DNA of 64,000 bases from Streptomyces sp. BV286 (GTDB lineage: Bacteria > Actinomycetota > Actinomycetes > Streptomycetales > Streptomycetaceae), in NCBI RefSeq assembly GCF_019090165.1, contig NZ_JAHRIB010000156.1:62001-126000 (forward strand), written 5' to 3'. A model generated the notes under the pieces. That model was not told the DNA's origin and did not search any database. It saw nothing but the letters and a program-made list of their open reading frames with translations. The translations under genes were made by a program, and so were the position numbers. Below, piece after piece: positions 47,754 to 56,217 of this stretch (its first letter is position 1; every line of letters begins with the position of its first letter).

Positions 47754-48758
47754 TCACGTCATCGTGACGACCACCTTGCCGGCCTTCGCCCGTCCCTCCT
47801 CGGCGTAGTCCAGTGCCTCCGGTGTCGACTCGAACCCGAAGACGCGGTCGACGACGGGACGGATCCGGCCCGCGTCGACGAGCGCGGCGATCTCCCGCAG
47901 CTGGTCCCCGCCGGCCCGCATGAACAGGAACGAATACGTCACCCGGCGCCTACGGGCGCGTCGTCGGATGCGGAAACTCAGCGCGCTCATCACCAGCCGG
48001 ACGACCGGGTTCGCCCCGAGCTCCCTGGCGAAGGCCGCGTCCGGGGGGCCCGCGATGCTGATGGCCGTCCCGCCGGGCTTGAGCACCCGTAGCGACTTCT
48101 CGAGGTTCTCACCGCCGAGCGGGTCAAGGACGACGTCGTAGTCCCGCAGGACCGTCTCGAACGCCTCCTTCCTGTAGTCGACGACGACGTCCGCGCCCAG
48201 ACTTCTCACCAAATCGGTGTTGGCCGTGCTCGTCGTCGTGGCCACGCTCGCACCCAGGTGCTTCGCGAGCTGGATGGCGACGGTGCCCACACCGCCGGAA
48301 CCGGCATGGACGAGAACCTTCTGACCTGGTCGCACGTGCGCCCGCTCGACCAGCGCCTGCCATGCGGTCAGGGCGACCAGCGGAAGGGACGCGGCCTCTT
48401 CCATGGTCAGCGTGGCGGGCTTGAGCGCCACGTCGTCCTGGTGCACCGCGATGAGCTCGGCGAACGTGCCGATGCGGTCCTTGTCGGGCCGCGCGTAGAC
48501 CTCGTCGCCCACGGCGAAGCGCGTGACGGCCTCGCCGACCCTGATCACGACCCCGGCCAGGTCGTTGCCCAGCACGAACGGAACCTTGTACGGCAGGATC
48601 GTCCTGAACTCCCCGTCCCGGATCTTGTGGTCGAGCGGGTTGACGCTCGCCGCGTGGACCTGGACCAGGACGTCGTCCGCGCCCACCCGTGGGTCCGGCA
48701 TCTCACCGAGGCGCAGGCCGTCCTTGCTGCCGTAGCGCTCGACCCTGAAGGCCTTCAT
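47754..48758 (-). CDS. zinc-free quinone oxidoreductase (MDR superfamily)
   Basis: A 334-aa NADPH-dependent reductase. It has the GroES-like start VERYGSKDGLRLGEMPDP, SVNPLDHKIRDG, the nucleotide motif AGSGGVGTVAIQLAKHLGA, and no zinc cysteine pattern. The FRIRRRARRRRVTYSF insertion near 265 is unusually basic. GAGAAGGGGAAGG precedes the ATG. Substrate unknown; quinones or enones are typical. Confidence 0.88.
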   Translation of the reverse strand: MKAFRVERYGSKDGLRLGEMPDPRVGADDVLVQVHAASVNPLDHKIRDGEFRTILPYKVPFVLGNDLAGVVIRVGEAVTRFAVGDEVYARPDKDRIGTFAELIAVHQDDVALKPATLTMEEAASLPLVALTAWQALVERAHVRPGQKVLVHAGSGGVGTVAIQLAKHLGASVATTTSTANTDLVRSLGADVVVDYRKEAFETVLRDYDVVLDPLGGENLEKSLRVLKPGGTAISIAGPPDAAFARELGANPVVRLVMSALSFRIRRRARRRRVTYSFLFMRAGGDQLREIAALVDAGRIRPVVDRVFGFESTPEALDYAEEGRAKAGKVVVTMT

Positions 48759-48849
48759 CGCCTTCCCCTTCTCTCTGTCTCGTCCCTCTTCGGTCTCGTC
48801 TCACAACATGCGTGACATGTGACGCCGCCGCTGTCCGGGCAAGCGGGCT

Positions 48850-49536
48850 TCACGCCGGGTCCGGGGCGGCAGCCAGGCCCTGCTTGACGTACCGGGTGGT
48901 GTCGTCGGCGAGGACTTCGAGCCGGCCCTCCTCGAGGCCCGCGAGTGCCTGGGCGGCGACATCGGCGGGGTCGGCCTTCTGGTCGGCGGGGATGCTCGCG
49001 GCCATCTCGGTGTCCATGTATCCGACGTGCAGCGCCGACACGCTGATGCCCCGGGGCGCCAGCTCCTCCCGGCTCGCGTTGGTCAGCGCCCATCCGGCGG
49101 CCTTCGCCGCCGCGTAGGCCCCGAGGCCGGCGGGGTGCAGCCAGGAGAGCACCGACAGGACGTTGAGGACGGCGCCGCCGCCGTTGCCCTCGATGACCGG
49201 GGCGAACGCCCGGGTCACGGCGAGCGGCCCGAAGAAGTTCGTCTCCATCTCCAGCCGCACCGCGTCAGGGTCGCCGGCGATCAGAGGGGTGGCGGTGGAG
49301 ATGCCGGCGTTGTTCACCAGCAGCGTCGCGTCGGACGCGACGCTGACCGCGGCCCGGATCGACTCCTCGTCCGTTATGTCCAGGCGCAGCGGGATCACAC
49401 CCGCCAGGTCGACGGTCTCGGGGCGCCGCGCCGCCCCGTACACCTTCGCGCCGCGCTCCAGGAGCTGGGCGGCCAGATGGCGGCCCAGTCCCCGGTTGGC
49501 GCCGGTGACCACCGCGACAGTGTTCTTCAGTTCCAT
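48850..49536 (-). CDS. SDR family oxidoreductase
   Basis: A 228-aa classical short-chain dehydrogenase with TGANRGLG, NNAGIS, the catalytic serine in LNVLSVLSWL and YAAAKAA. ATG 49536 begins the first strand. It is divergent from a TetR regulator; palindromic operators lie between them, so it is the likely TetR target. Confidence 0.88.
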   Translation of the reverse strand: MELKNTVAVVTGANRGLGRHLAAQLLERGAKVYGAARRPETVDLAGVIPLRLDITDEESIRAAVSVASDATLLVNNAGISTATPLIAGDPDAVRLEMETNFFGPLAVTRAFAPVIEGNGGGAVLNVLSVLSWLHPAGLGAYAAAKAAGWALTNASREELAPRGISVSALHVGYMDTEMAASIPADQKADPADVAAQALAGLEEGRLEVLADDTTRYVKQGLAAAPDPA

Positions 49537-49583
49537 GGCTGCTCCCCAGTGCTGCGGGGCCCGACAGGACGGCCCGCCCAAGT

Positions 49584-49635
49584 AGATTACGGTCGTAATC
49601 TAAAGCGAGCATAGAATAGATTGCGATCGACATTC
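49584..49635. promoter_or_regulatory. TetR operators between the SDR and TetR genes
   Basis: AGATTACG-GT-CGTAATCT (49584-49601) has perfect 8-bp arms. A related weaker site, AGATTGCG-AT-CGACATTC, lies at 49618-49635, just before the tetR ribosome site. Together they fit control of the SDR and autoregulation. Confidence 0.75.
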
Positions 49636-49651
49636 AACTGGGAGGTGGCCG

Positions 49652-50278
49652 ATGGGTCGTGCATCACAGGCGCAGGCGCAGGAGAACCGCGAGCGGGTCG
49701 TGCGGACCGCCTCCCGGCTGTTCCGCGAGCAGGGCACACACGTCAGCGTCGCCGACCTGATGAAGGCGGCCGGCCTGACCCACGGCGGCTTCTACAAGCA
49801 GTTCCCCTCCAAGGAGGCGCTGATCGACGAGGCCACCGCGCACGCCTTCGGCGAACTTGCCTCCCGCCGCGCAGCCGCACTGGAGCAGATCGCCGTCGAG
49901 CAGGCCGCCGTCGAGCAGGACGCCGGGCTTGAGCAGGGCGCCGGACCTGAGCAGCGCTCCGGTCGGCGTGCGGCCGCCCAGCAGGCGCTGATCGATGCCT
50001 ACCTCTCCGTCGAGCACCGCGACAACCCGGCGGAGGGCTGCCCCGCGGCCGCGCTCGCCCACGACATGGCCCGCGAGCCGGGCAGCCGTGAGGCCCGCCG
50101 CGTCTACGCCGAGGGTGTGAGCGACTTCGCCGCGTTCCTCGCCACCGAGGACCAGGACGGCATCACCCGGCTCTGCACCATGCTCGGCGCACTCGTCCTG
50201 GCCCGCGCCACCAGGGAAGCCCCGCTCTCCGAGGACATCCTCACCGCCGCGCGCACGGCCTTGACGGAAACCGGCTGA
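49652..50278 (+). CDS. TetR family regulator
   Basis: A 208-aa TetR regulator with the N-terminal helix-turn-helix VADLMKAAGLTHGGFYKQFPSKEALIDEA. The ligand domain has a degenerate EQ-rich insertion (about residues 85-110) made of repeats of EQxAxxEQ, which is odd for the family and may be a slippage product. GGAGGTGG precedes the ATG. Divergent from the SDR it probably controls. Confidence 0.88.
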   Translation: MGRASQAQAQENRERVVRTASRLFREQGTHVSVADLMKAAGLTHGGFYKQFPSKEALIDEATAHAFGELASRRAAALEQIAVEQAAVEQDAGLEQGAGPEQRSGRRAAAQQALIDAYLSVEHRDNPAEGCPAAALAHDMAREPGSREARRVYAEGVSDFAAFLATEDQDGITRLCTMLGALVLARATREAPLSEDILTAARTALTETG

Positions 50279-50486
50279 CATCGCGCGCGGTGGTGGCCGA
50301 CGCCCTGCCGTCCTGCCATGTCGGCAGGAGACAGGAGGCAGGAAGCAGGCCGACGTGGCGACCACCGGGGGGTGGGGTGAAGCCCGGTGCGGAGGATCTT
50401 CGCGAGGTCACCACAAGAGGGGACGGACTGCACGGAGTTCCGACCCGGGTACGTGAGAAATCGTGAGATGTGGGAGTGTGAGCCGG

Positions 50487-50591
50487 GTGAGTGAGAGTAC
50501 GCCCGGCATCCTGCAATACCGCTTCGACGGCCCTGAAGAGGCGCCCGTCCTGATCCTGGGCCCTTCGCTCGGTACCACCTGGCACAGGTAG
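50487..50591 (+). pseudogene. pcaD: truncated 5' end of pcaD (3-oxoadipate enol-lactonase)
   Basis: GTG 50487 starts a 34-codon frame: SESTPGILQYRFDG, then APVLILGPSLGTTWH, ending HR-stop. The middle part matches the N-terminus of alpha/beta-hydrolase PcaD, where the family normally continues with a W/P-rich segment. The match ends near 50585 and unrelated sequence follows. The rest of the gene is not in the window. The break marks the left edge of the accessory region. Confidence 0.65.
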
Positions 50592-51073
50592 GCGAAGCTG
50601 TCTTCTGGTGTCCATGTGGTCCAGGTCGGGAGCGTTTGACCGAGTTGGGATCTTGCCGTCCAGGCGCGTCAACGCTGTTGGTGACACGAACGTGACAGGT
50701 GTTGACCCCCCTCGGCTCGTTTCGGCGGGGGTTCTGCCAGTCAGGCCGATGGCGCGGCGCTGGTCGGTTGCCGCTTGGGGGTAGACGTTTCCGGTAGGTA
50801 GGGGCGGCCCCAATAATTCGAACAACTGTAGGCATCGCGGCGCGGGATGACTACGATCGCAGTCGCTCGTCTGTGACCTGTTGTGGGTGCGGATTGTGCA
50901 GTGAGAGGGGGCGGATGACCGATGCGGAGCTATCGGGGTAGTGGTCGTCGTTCGTACGAGTGTCCGTACTAGCCTTGCCGCTCGTATGGATGCGTTCCCG
51001 TGTCTAGGGCCGGTTGAGGTCTGTTGGCTTTGTTGTTGAGGCTGCTTCCGGTGGCGCGGGGCAAGCGGTAAGG
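50592..51073 (+). other. 482-bp gene-poor start of the accessory island
   Basis: No complete gene seen. It has lower G+C in places, an imperfect hairpin ACCCCCCTCG/CGGCGGGGGT near 50705-50733, and an eight-codon frame beginning ATGACCGATGCGG at about 50914 behind AGAGGGGGCGG. This could be a leader peptide before the downstream gene. Confidence 0.35.
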
Positions 51074-51751
51074 ATGAGCGTGTACGGCCCTGCTGGGGAG
51101 GGCGTCGGGTGCAGGACGAGAGCGGGTTGGTCGATGGCAATCGCGGCGCGGGAGCCCTTGGGCGTGGTTGCGGGGGCGCTGGCTCCCGGCGATCTCGTAC
51201 CCCGCGATGCGAACCTGGCGGTTGTTGAAGCCGAGGGGGCGAAGGTCGTTGCGGCCTACCGAGTCGAGGCGCGAGAGCGGGAGCGACGGGCGGCTGCGGG
51301 TATGCCACCCCTGACGCGACCGGATGCCCTGAACCTCTTGATGGCGCTGCCGCTCGGCGAGCCTGTTCCTGACGGATCACTGAACGGCAGGGAACGCCGA
51401 GCGTTGAAGTGCCTGCCGAAGGGGGCGGTGGTCCGACGCCACGGATTGATTACCCGTCTGGCAACCCAGCCGGTCCACGTCGACATGGTGTTCGTGCCCG
51501 GACGCAGCTGGGAATCGGCGATGGAGCGGGCCGAGCGGTTCACGCCATTCACTGCTCGTTCTGTATTGATCGATGGCGCGTTGCGGCGCAAGAACGAGGC
51601 GGTGATGCGCGCTGACTTCTACGGCATCGGGTTGCTCCACGTCCAGGGTGATGCGGTCGAGGTTGTTGTGCCACCCAGCCCCTTCGTGCGCAAGCGCCAT
51701 ACGGTTTCTGGCTGGAAATTCCTGGAAGAGGTCCACCGTCAGCTTCCCTGA
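51074..51751 (+). CDS. hypothetical island protein
   Basis: A 225-aa protein I do not recognise, mixed alpha-beta. It has a helical basic stretch (VEARERERRAAAG), then LNGRERRALKCLPKGAVVRRHGLITRL and FYGIGLLHVQGDAVEVVVPP. The start is uncertain: ATG 51074 is used, and ATG 51134 is possible. Codon use has more A/T in third positions than the core genes, suggesting transfer. It converges on the TGT-like gene with a 14-bp gap. Confidence 0.5.
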   Translation: MSVYGPAGEGVGCRTRAGWSMAIAAREPLGVVAGALAPGDLVPRDANLAVVEAEGAKVVAAYRVEARERERRAAAGMPPLTRPDALNLLMALPLGEPVPDGSLNGRERRALKCLPKGAVVRRHGLITRLATQPVHVDMVFVPGRSWESAMERAERFTPFTARSVLIDGALRRKNEAVMRADFYGIGLLHVQGDAVEVVVPPSPFVRKRHTVSGWKFLEEVHRQLP

Positions 51752-51765
51752 GGGGGTGCGTCCGG

Positions 51766-52929
51766 CTACTGAGTGGCGGGCAACGTCGCCCATGCTTTGA
51801 GCGGCGCGGGTACTTGGAACCCGGACTTGGGACTCGCACCCACTCCGATGCGCTGGTTTTCCAGTGCGTAGCGGTCGACGGCTGCAGCGCATTTGTTGCG
51901 CCACCACGTCTTACGCTCGGAGCCGGCTCGGTAGCTTGCCATGTCGCTGACCCATGCGCCCCAGGTGTGGATGTTGTGGTTCTCGGCCTCACGCCGCGTT
52001 TCGCCGTCGGAAAGGTAAAACCTGTCGAGGCTGCGCCCGTCGCACTCCTCGCAGTCGCAGGTTGCCGGATCGGAATTGCCGTAGACCTTGGACAAGAACT
52101 CGGCGCCCTTGAAGCACATCAACTGCGGCATCAGGATGTGCGGGTACGTGGGGCCGCCACCGCGCTTACCTACCTGGGCCTTCTCGTCGGGCGGTATCGC
52201 GTGGCGGAGCGAGCTCTGGACGCCGATTCCCGCGCACAGGGCGCCGTGCGCCATCACGTCGAGAGCTGCGAGGTCTGTGCGCAGCAGTGACATGTACTCG
52301 ACCTCGGTGAACAGCCTGCGCAAGTTGGCCGGGATGTCCTTCGTCTGTCCCAGTGGGTCGAACTGGCGGAAGAGGATGACTGCCTTCGGGTGACGGATCT
52401 TGTCGCAGACCGCGATCAGTTGGCCGATGTTCTCCCGGCTCAGCCAGGTGACATCGATCGGAAGGGAGACCAGCGTGTCGGCTCGCTCGATCCGGTTGGC
52501 TTCCCGCATTACCCCTTTGAGGGCACGGGAGTTCGCCGGCGGTATGTAGCCGGTGGGTGTCAGTGCGGCGGTTGCCCCTCGAGCCTTCTGGAAGTTCAGC
52601 GAGGTGTCCACGGCGGCGAACAGTTCGTCGGGAGGAGCCATGAACGGCTCCTCCGCCGTTGCCGTGTACGTGGTGTACACGGCGCTGTCGATCAGCAGAG
52701 TGCCCTGGTAGCCGACGTCGGCGCGGAGCTGGAAGGCGCGTGCGTCGGCGTTGGCGCCGGTCATGACCACGCCGCTCAGGCTGTCATCGAGGGCCGGGCG
52801 AGGTCGGGGAGTGTGCTGGGCATGTTCGTGCAGTAGTACCCGGCCCTGCAGGAGCGGCACCGCGGCCACGGTGTGGTCGAGCGTCTTCACGGCGGGCGGT
52901 CGTGGCCTGGGATCGGGAGCGTTGCTCAT
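51766..52929 (-). CDS. TGT/DpdA-like TIM-barrel protein with zinc site
   Basis: A 387-aa protein resembling tRNA-guanine transglycosylases. The segment GYQGTLLIDSAVYT (D81) takes the place of the family's DSGGFQ base-binding strand. C291-x-C293-x2-C296 followed by H318/H321 reproduces the family zinc site C-x-C-x2-C-x25-H, with ENHNIH near its end. A large SSLRHAIPPDEK region replaces the usual second active-site loop, so I cannot name the nucleophile. It may exchange a 7-deazaguanine or act on another nucleic-acid target. It lies 3 bp after the XRE-ImmA gene with GAGGTGATTC before its ATG. Function is inferred; confidence in the fold is moderate. Confidence 0.55.
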   Translation of the reverse strand: MSNAPDPRPRPPAVKTLDHTVAAVPLLQGRVLLHEHAQHTPRPRPALDDSLSGVVMTGANADARAFQLRADVGYQGTLLIDSAVYTTYTATAEEPFMAPPDELFAAVDTSLNFQKARGATAALTPTGYIPPANSRALKGVMREANRIERADTLVSLPIDVTWLSRENIGQLIAVCDKIRHPKAVILFRQFDPLGQTKDIPANLRRLFTEVEYMSLLRTDLAALDVMAHGALCAGIGVQSSLRHAIPPDEKAQVGKRGGGPTYPHILMPQLMCFKGAEFLSKVYGNSDPATCDCEECDGRSLDRFYLSDGETRREAENHNIHTWGAWVSDMASYRAGSERKTWWRNKCAAAVDRYALENQRIGVGASPKSGFQVPAPLKAWATLPATQ

Positions 52930-52932
52930 GAA

Positions 52933-54005
52933 TCACCTCGCAGAAGGGTCCGGCACGTCCTTGTGTCCGGGCGGAGAAGAAGCGCACAAGTAGATCTCGT
53001 GGAACTCCTCACGACCCAGGCCCGCCAGATGAGCGGTCTCGGTCGCACTGAGGTGGTGCTGTCCCTCAAGCCGGGTGACGGCCTGAGCGATATGGCGCGG
53101 GGTCTCGCGCCGGATGACGATTGGTTCGTTGGTGCGGTAGCCGAGTGCGGACAACTCGACCATGAGCGTGCGGTACTGCCATTCGCTGATCACGCCCAGG
53201 TCCGTGGCCCGCCGAATGAGGGCGGCCATGGAGACCCCCCAGCGGGCTTTGAGGTCCATGAGGCGGGCGACGTCGATGCCGGGCTTCAGCTCTCCCAGGA
53301 TCACCTCGTGCGGCATGAGGAACTCGGCGGCGAACCGGTCGGCCTGGGCCTCTTGTGTACGTCCCTCGCCTGGTTCGCGGTGCATGATCAGATGGCCCAG
53401 CTCGTGAGCGAGGCTGAAGCGTGAACGGTCACCAGGAGCAGTGGAGTTGAGGAGTATCAGCGGCGCCCGGTCGTGCGGCCACTGACTGACGGCGTCGAGT
53501 TCGGTGGTGCCCAGATCGCGGACTACGACCAGGGCGCCGGCGTGTTCGAGCAGCGCAACCAGGTCGTCGATGGGGCCGACGGGAACGTTCCACTCTTCGT
53601 GCAGCGTCTCCGCTGCGTCCGCGGGTGTGTCGAAGTCGTTGACCTCAATGTGCCTGAACCGGTGAGGATGACGGAGGGCCGCCGCCCGCGTTACCGCTTC
53701 GACCTGGAGGCGGGTGAGCGCCAGCGTCGCATGGATTCGGCGCAGCGCGGGGGCGCCGAGTGAGGCCCGCTTGCGGTGGTGTATCAGCCCAATACCTGCC
53801 CCGGCCGTATCGGCGGCCTGGCACAGCATTTCGGGTGTGAAGCGAAGCGCGGCGGCGAACAGGAGGACCCGCTCGGCCCGGACCGGGATGCGTCCGGCTT
53901 CGGCCCGGCTTACGTACCCCTGCGTGATGCGGTCGCCCTCCACGCGCGACATCTGCTCGGCAAGTTCGGACTGGGTCCCGCCAGCAACTCCTCGTGATCA
54001 CTCAC
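52933..54005 (-). CDS. XRE regulator fused to ImmA/IrrE metallopeptidase (apparent frameshift near its start)
   Basis: The main frame (53952 to 52933, 339 aa) has most of an XRE helix-turn-helix (ITQGYVSRAEAGRI), a linker, and the ImmA/IrrE zinc protease motif AHELGHLIMH with downstream EAQADRFAAEFLMP. The first helix-turn-helix residues are absent from it. GTG 54005, after an excellent ribosome site GGAGGTGGACC, reads VSDHEELLAG in another frame, and the main frame before 53952 reads TQSELAEQ. One missing base at the GGG/CCC run near 53970-53977 would join them. This protein likely represses and, when cleaving, releases the cassette. An error or programmed shift is possible. Confidence 0.7.
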
Positions 54006-54239
54006 GGTCCACCTCCAAACCTCGCAAGTCTCAACGCCCCTGAGGATACACGATTTTATCCCTCAAAATATTCCGGACATGATCCGTGAGGTGTCATGCC
54101 TTCAGGGATACCACGCACCACTGACAGTCCAACTGACTGTCTGTTGAGGGTTGTTGGGTGGGATAGGGCTTCACGTGCATCATCCGCTGGAGACGGTGGA
54201 TCGCTGCGCAGATCAGGAGGTCGCTTCGCGGAGAGGCGC

Positions 54240-54530
54240 AGGGTTGCTGCATCGCGTTCGTCACGGCTGTTGCTCTGCTGATCGCGGTGGGGGACAACCC
54301 GGAACGGCTGGGCAGCGAGGCGTCGTTCGCCGGTTCGTGCGGAGTCAGTCCCGTCGAGCGTTCCTCGGGGCGCCGGCAGTTCCGCGCCTCAATCGCGGCG
54401 GTGACCATCAGGCAAACGCCGCCGTCCACTGGATCGTGTTCACCCGCCTGCGGGTCGGCCCGCGCACCCAGGACTACTACGAGCGCCGGATCAAGGAGGG
54501 CAAGACCGCCGCTCGGACCTTCGGGGCACA
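54240..54530 (+). pseudogene. IS110-family transposase, C-terminal fragment
   Basis: The sequence reads LLIAVGDNPERLGSEASFAG, then CGVSPVERSSGRRQF in one frame and RLNRGGDHQANAAVHWIVF, DPRT-like GPRTQDYYERRIKEGKT in another. These are the Transposase_20 C-terminal motifs of IS110. The change of frame falls near 54375-54385, so the gene is broken. The N-terminal DEDD domain is missing. Confidence 0.75.
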
Positions 54531-54572
54531 ATGGCTTTCAGCTGTAGCCGCTGTGCTCTGGGGAGGGGCGTC

Positions 54573-55586
54573 GTGGAGTTCAGGAAGAGAACGCTGGAAA
54601 GACTTGGCGACCTCATCTGTGGAAACCTCGGTGCTGATGCCCCTCAGGGGGATGCTGAGCCCCCGTACTTTCCTTATCGGTCGAGCAAGTACATCACCGA
54701 CTTCTTTGGCGAGCTCGACATGGACTGGGAACACGACGGCTCGACGCGACATCGCTGGGTCGCGGGCGTGCTTGCGCAGTTGCTGGGGGAGTCACACGAT
54801 GGTCCCGCGCACCCGCCGGAGTCCTTCTGTCGGGTGATCGACCACTTGATGGACCCGGCGGATGCGCTCAATGAGGGACGCGACCGGACCAATGCCTTGC
54901 GTCAGCTGAACGACGCGCTCTTGCGGGAGGGCTTCGAAGCCTTCTACGCGGAAGACAAGCACTGCTACCTGCGGCACATCGGAACGAGCACCGTCTCGAC
55001 GCTGGTCCAGAATCCGCACCGTCCCCTGAGCGTCGCCGAGATGCAGCGGCGTTCTGGTCTCGCTGCCTTCCTGGAAACCTGCAGCGAGGATGCGCTCATC
55101 GAGGAAGTGCTGCTACCACTGTTCCGGCAGCTGGGGTTCCATCGCATTACCGCGGCCGGACATCGGGACAAGGCGTTGGAGTACGGCAAGGACATCTGGA
55201 TGCGCTACACCTTGCCGACGCAGCACTTCCTGTACTTCGGCATCCAGGTGAAGCGCGGCAAGCTGGATGCGACAGGGCGGTCCAGGTCAGGAAACGCCAA
55301 TATCGCGGAGATCCATAACCAGGCGTTGATGATGCTGGCGCACGAGATTTTCGATCCCGAGACCAATCGTCGCGTTCTCGTGGACCACGCGTTCATCGTG
55401 GCCGGCGGGGAAATCACGAAGGCGGCGCGCAACTGGCTGGGGAACGCCTTGGACGCCGCGAAGCGGAGTCAGATCATGTTCATGGATCGCGACGACATTC
55501 TGAACCAGTTTGTTGTGAGCAACCTGCCGCTTCCGGTAGATGCTGCGCAGCCGGATGTTCCGTTCTCCGGTGGAGCACCGTTCTGA
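54573..55586 (+). CDS. AbiJ-NTD-like plus PD-(D/E)XK (Mrr-like) nuclease, putative defence protein
   Basis: A 337-aa two-domain protein. The N-terminal domain has the pattern CG (16-17), PYRSSKYITDFF (34-45) and HDGSTR (54-59) seen in AbiJ N-terminal domains of abortive-infection proteins. Residues 185-320 look like a restriction-type fold: D207 in EYGKDIW and Q225-x-K227 in GIQVKRGK make the PD-(D/E)XK variant with QxK seen in Mrr-like enzymes. A likely target is foreign or modified DNA. GTG 54573 has GGGAGGGG upstream. The gene sits between two IS110 fragments in DNA of unlike codon use, which suggests recent transfer. Confidence 0.65.
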   Translation: MEFRKRTLERLGDLICGNLGADAPQGDAEPPYFPYRSSKYITDFFGELDMDWEHDGSTRHRWVAGVLAQLLGESHDGPAHPPESFCRVIDHLMDPADALNEGRDRTNALRQLNDALLREGFEAFYAEDKHCYLRHIGTSTVSTLVQNPHRPLSVAEMQRRSGLAAFLETCSEDALIEEVLLPLFRQLGFHRITAAGHRDKALEYGKDIWMRYTLPTQHFLYFGIQVKRGKLDATGRSRSGNANIAEIHNQALMMLAHEIFDPETNRRVLVDHAFIVAGGEITKAARNWLGNALDAAKRSQIMFMDRDDILNQFVVSNLPLPVDAAQPDVPFSGGAPF

Positions 55587-55929
55587 TCTGAGTCACCGGC
55601 TGTGAACCGCCAGTGGTTCCGCCGCTCGGAGAGAGCGATGTGTGTAGACGTGGCTGGTGGCGGGGAATGGATATCGGTGAGCACCGCAGCAGCGCCGGGG
55701 ACTGACTCTTGACATCTCTGGACCGAAGTGTCCTTACCATCCTGTGTCGTTTGCGGGGCGGCGCGGCAGCTCAAACGTGGGTTCGGGCAAGCGTGTCTGG
55801 AGCACTGTCTTGCGTGGTGCACCTGCAATGTCTCACTGGTGACCGCTTGTCCGGGCCGACGGAGCGTGGTGGCGCTGAGACCTTCGACGGGAGTGGAAGA
55901 GCGATCGATTCGCCAGACCGTGCCCCTGC

Positions 55930-56217
55930 TCCGAATGCTGATGAAGCGGTTCTCGGGGTGGACACGCACCGAGATTTTCACGTTGCGGCTGTGCTTTCGC
56001 TGAACGGGAGGACTCTGGGCATCGAACGCTTCCCAGCGACTTCGAGCGGCTACGGTCAACTTGTACGGTGGGCCCTTCAGTTGGGTGCCGTTCGGCGTGC
56101 CGGAGTGGAGTCTTCGGGAAATTACGGAGCGGCCCTGTCCCGGTATCTGCTGTCGCAAGGCATCGAGGTCTTTGAGGCGCCAGGACCTGGGCGTGCGGCT
56201 CGCCGCCGACGTGCTAA
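55930..56217 (+). pseudogene. IS110-family transposase, N-terminal fragment
   Basis: AVLGVDTHRDFHVAAVLSLNG with the first catalytic D, then FPATSSGYGQLVRWALQLGA, RAGVESSGNYGAALSRYLLSQGIEVFE and RAARRRR match the DEDD domain of IS110 transposases. The similarity stops at the left end of the IS5-type element. No clean start codon is seen upstream. Confidence 0.72.

Noticed and set aside
50592..50690. Integrase-like tail on the minus strand (TWTPEDSFAYL)
   Set aside because: Only a short stretch, no catalytic residues, and the similarity is not specific.
55728..56003. Cysteine-rich open frame (CVVCG, CLEHC) upstream of the IS110 fragment
   Set aside because: It overlaps the transposase frame and has no homologue that I recognise; the IS110 reading is stronger.
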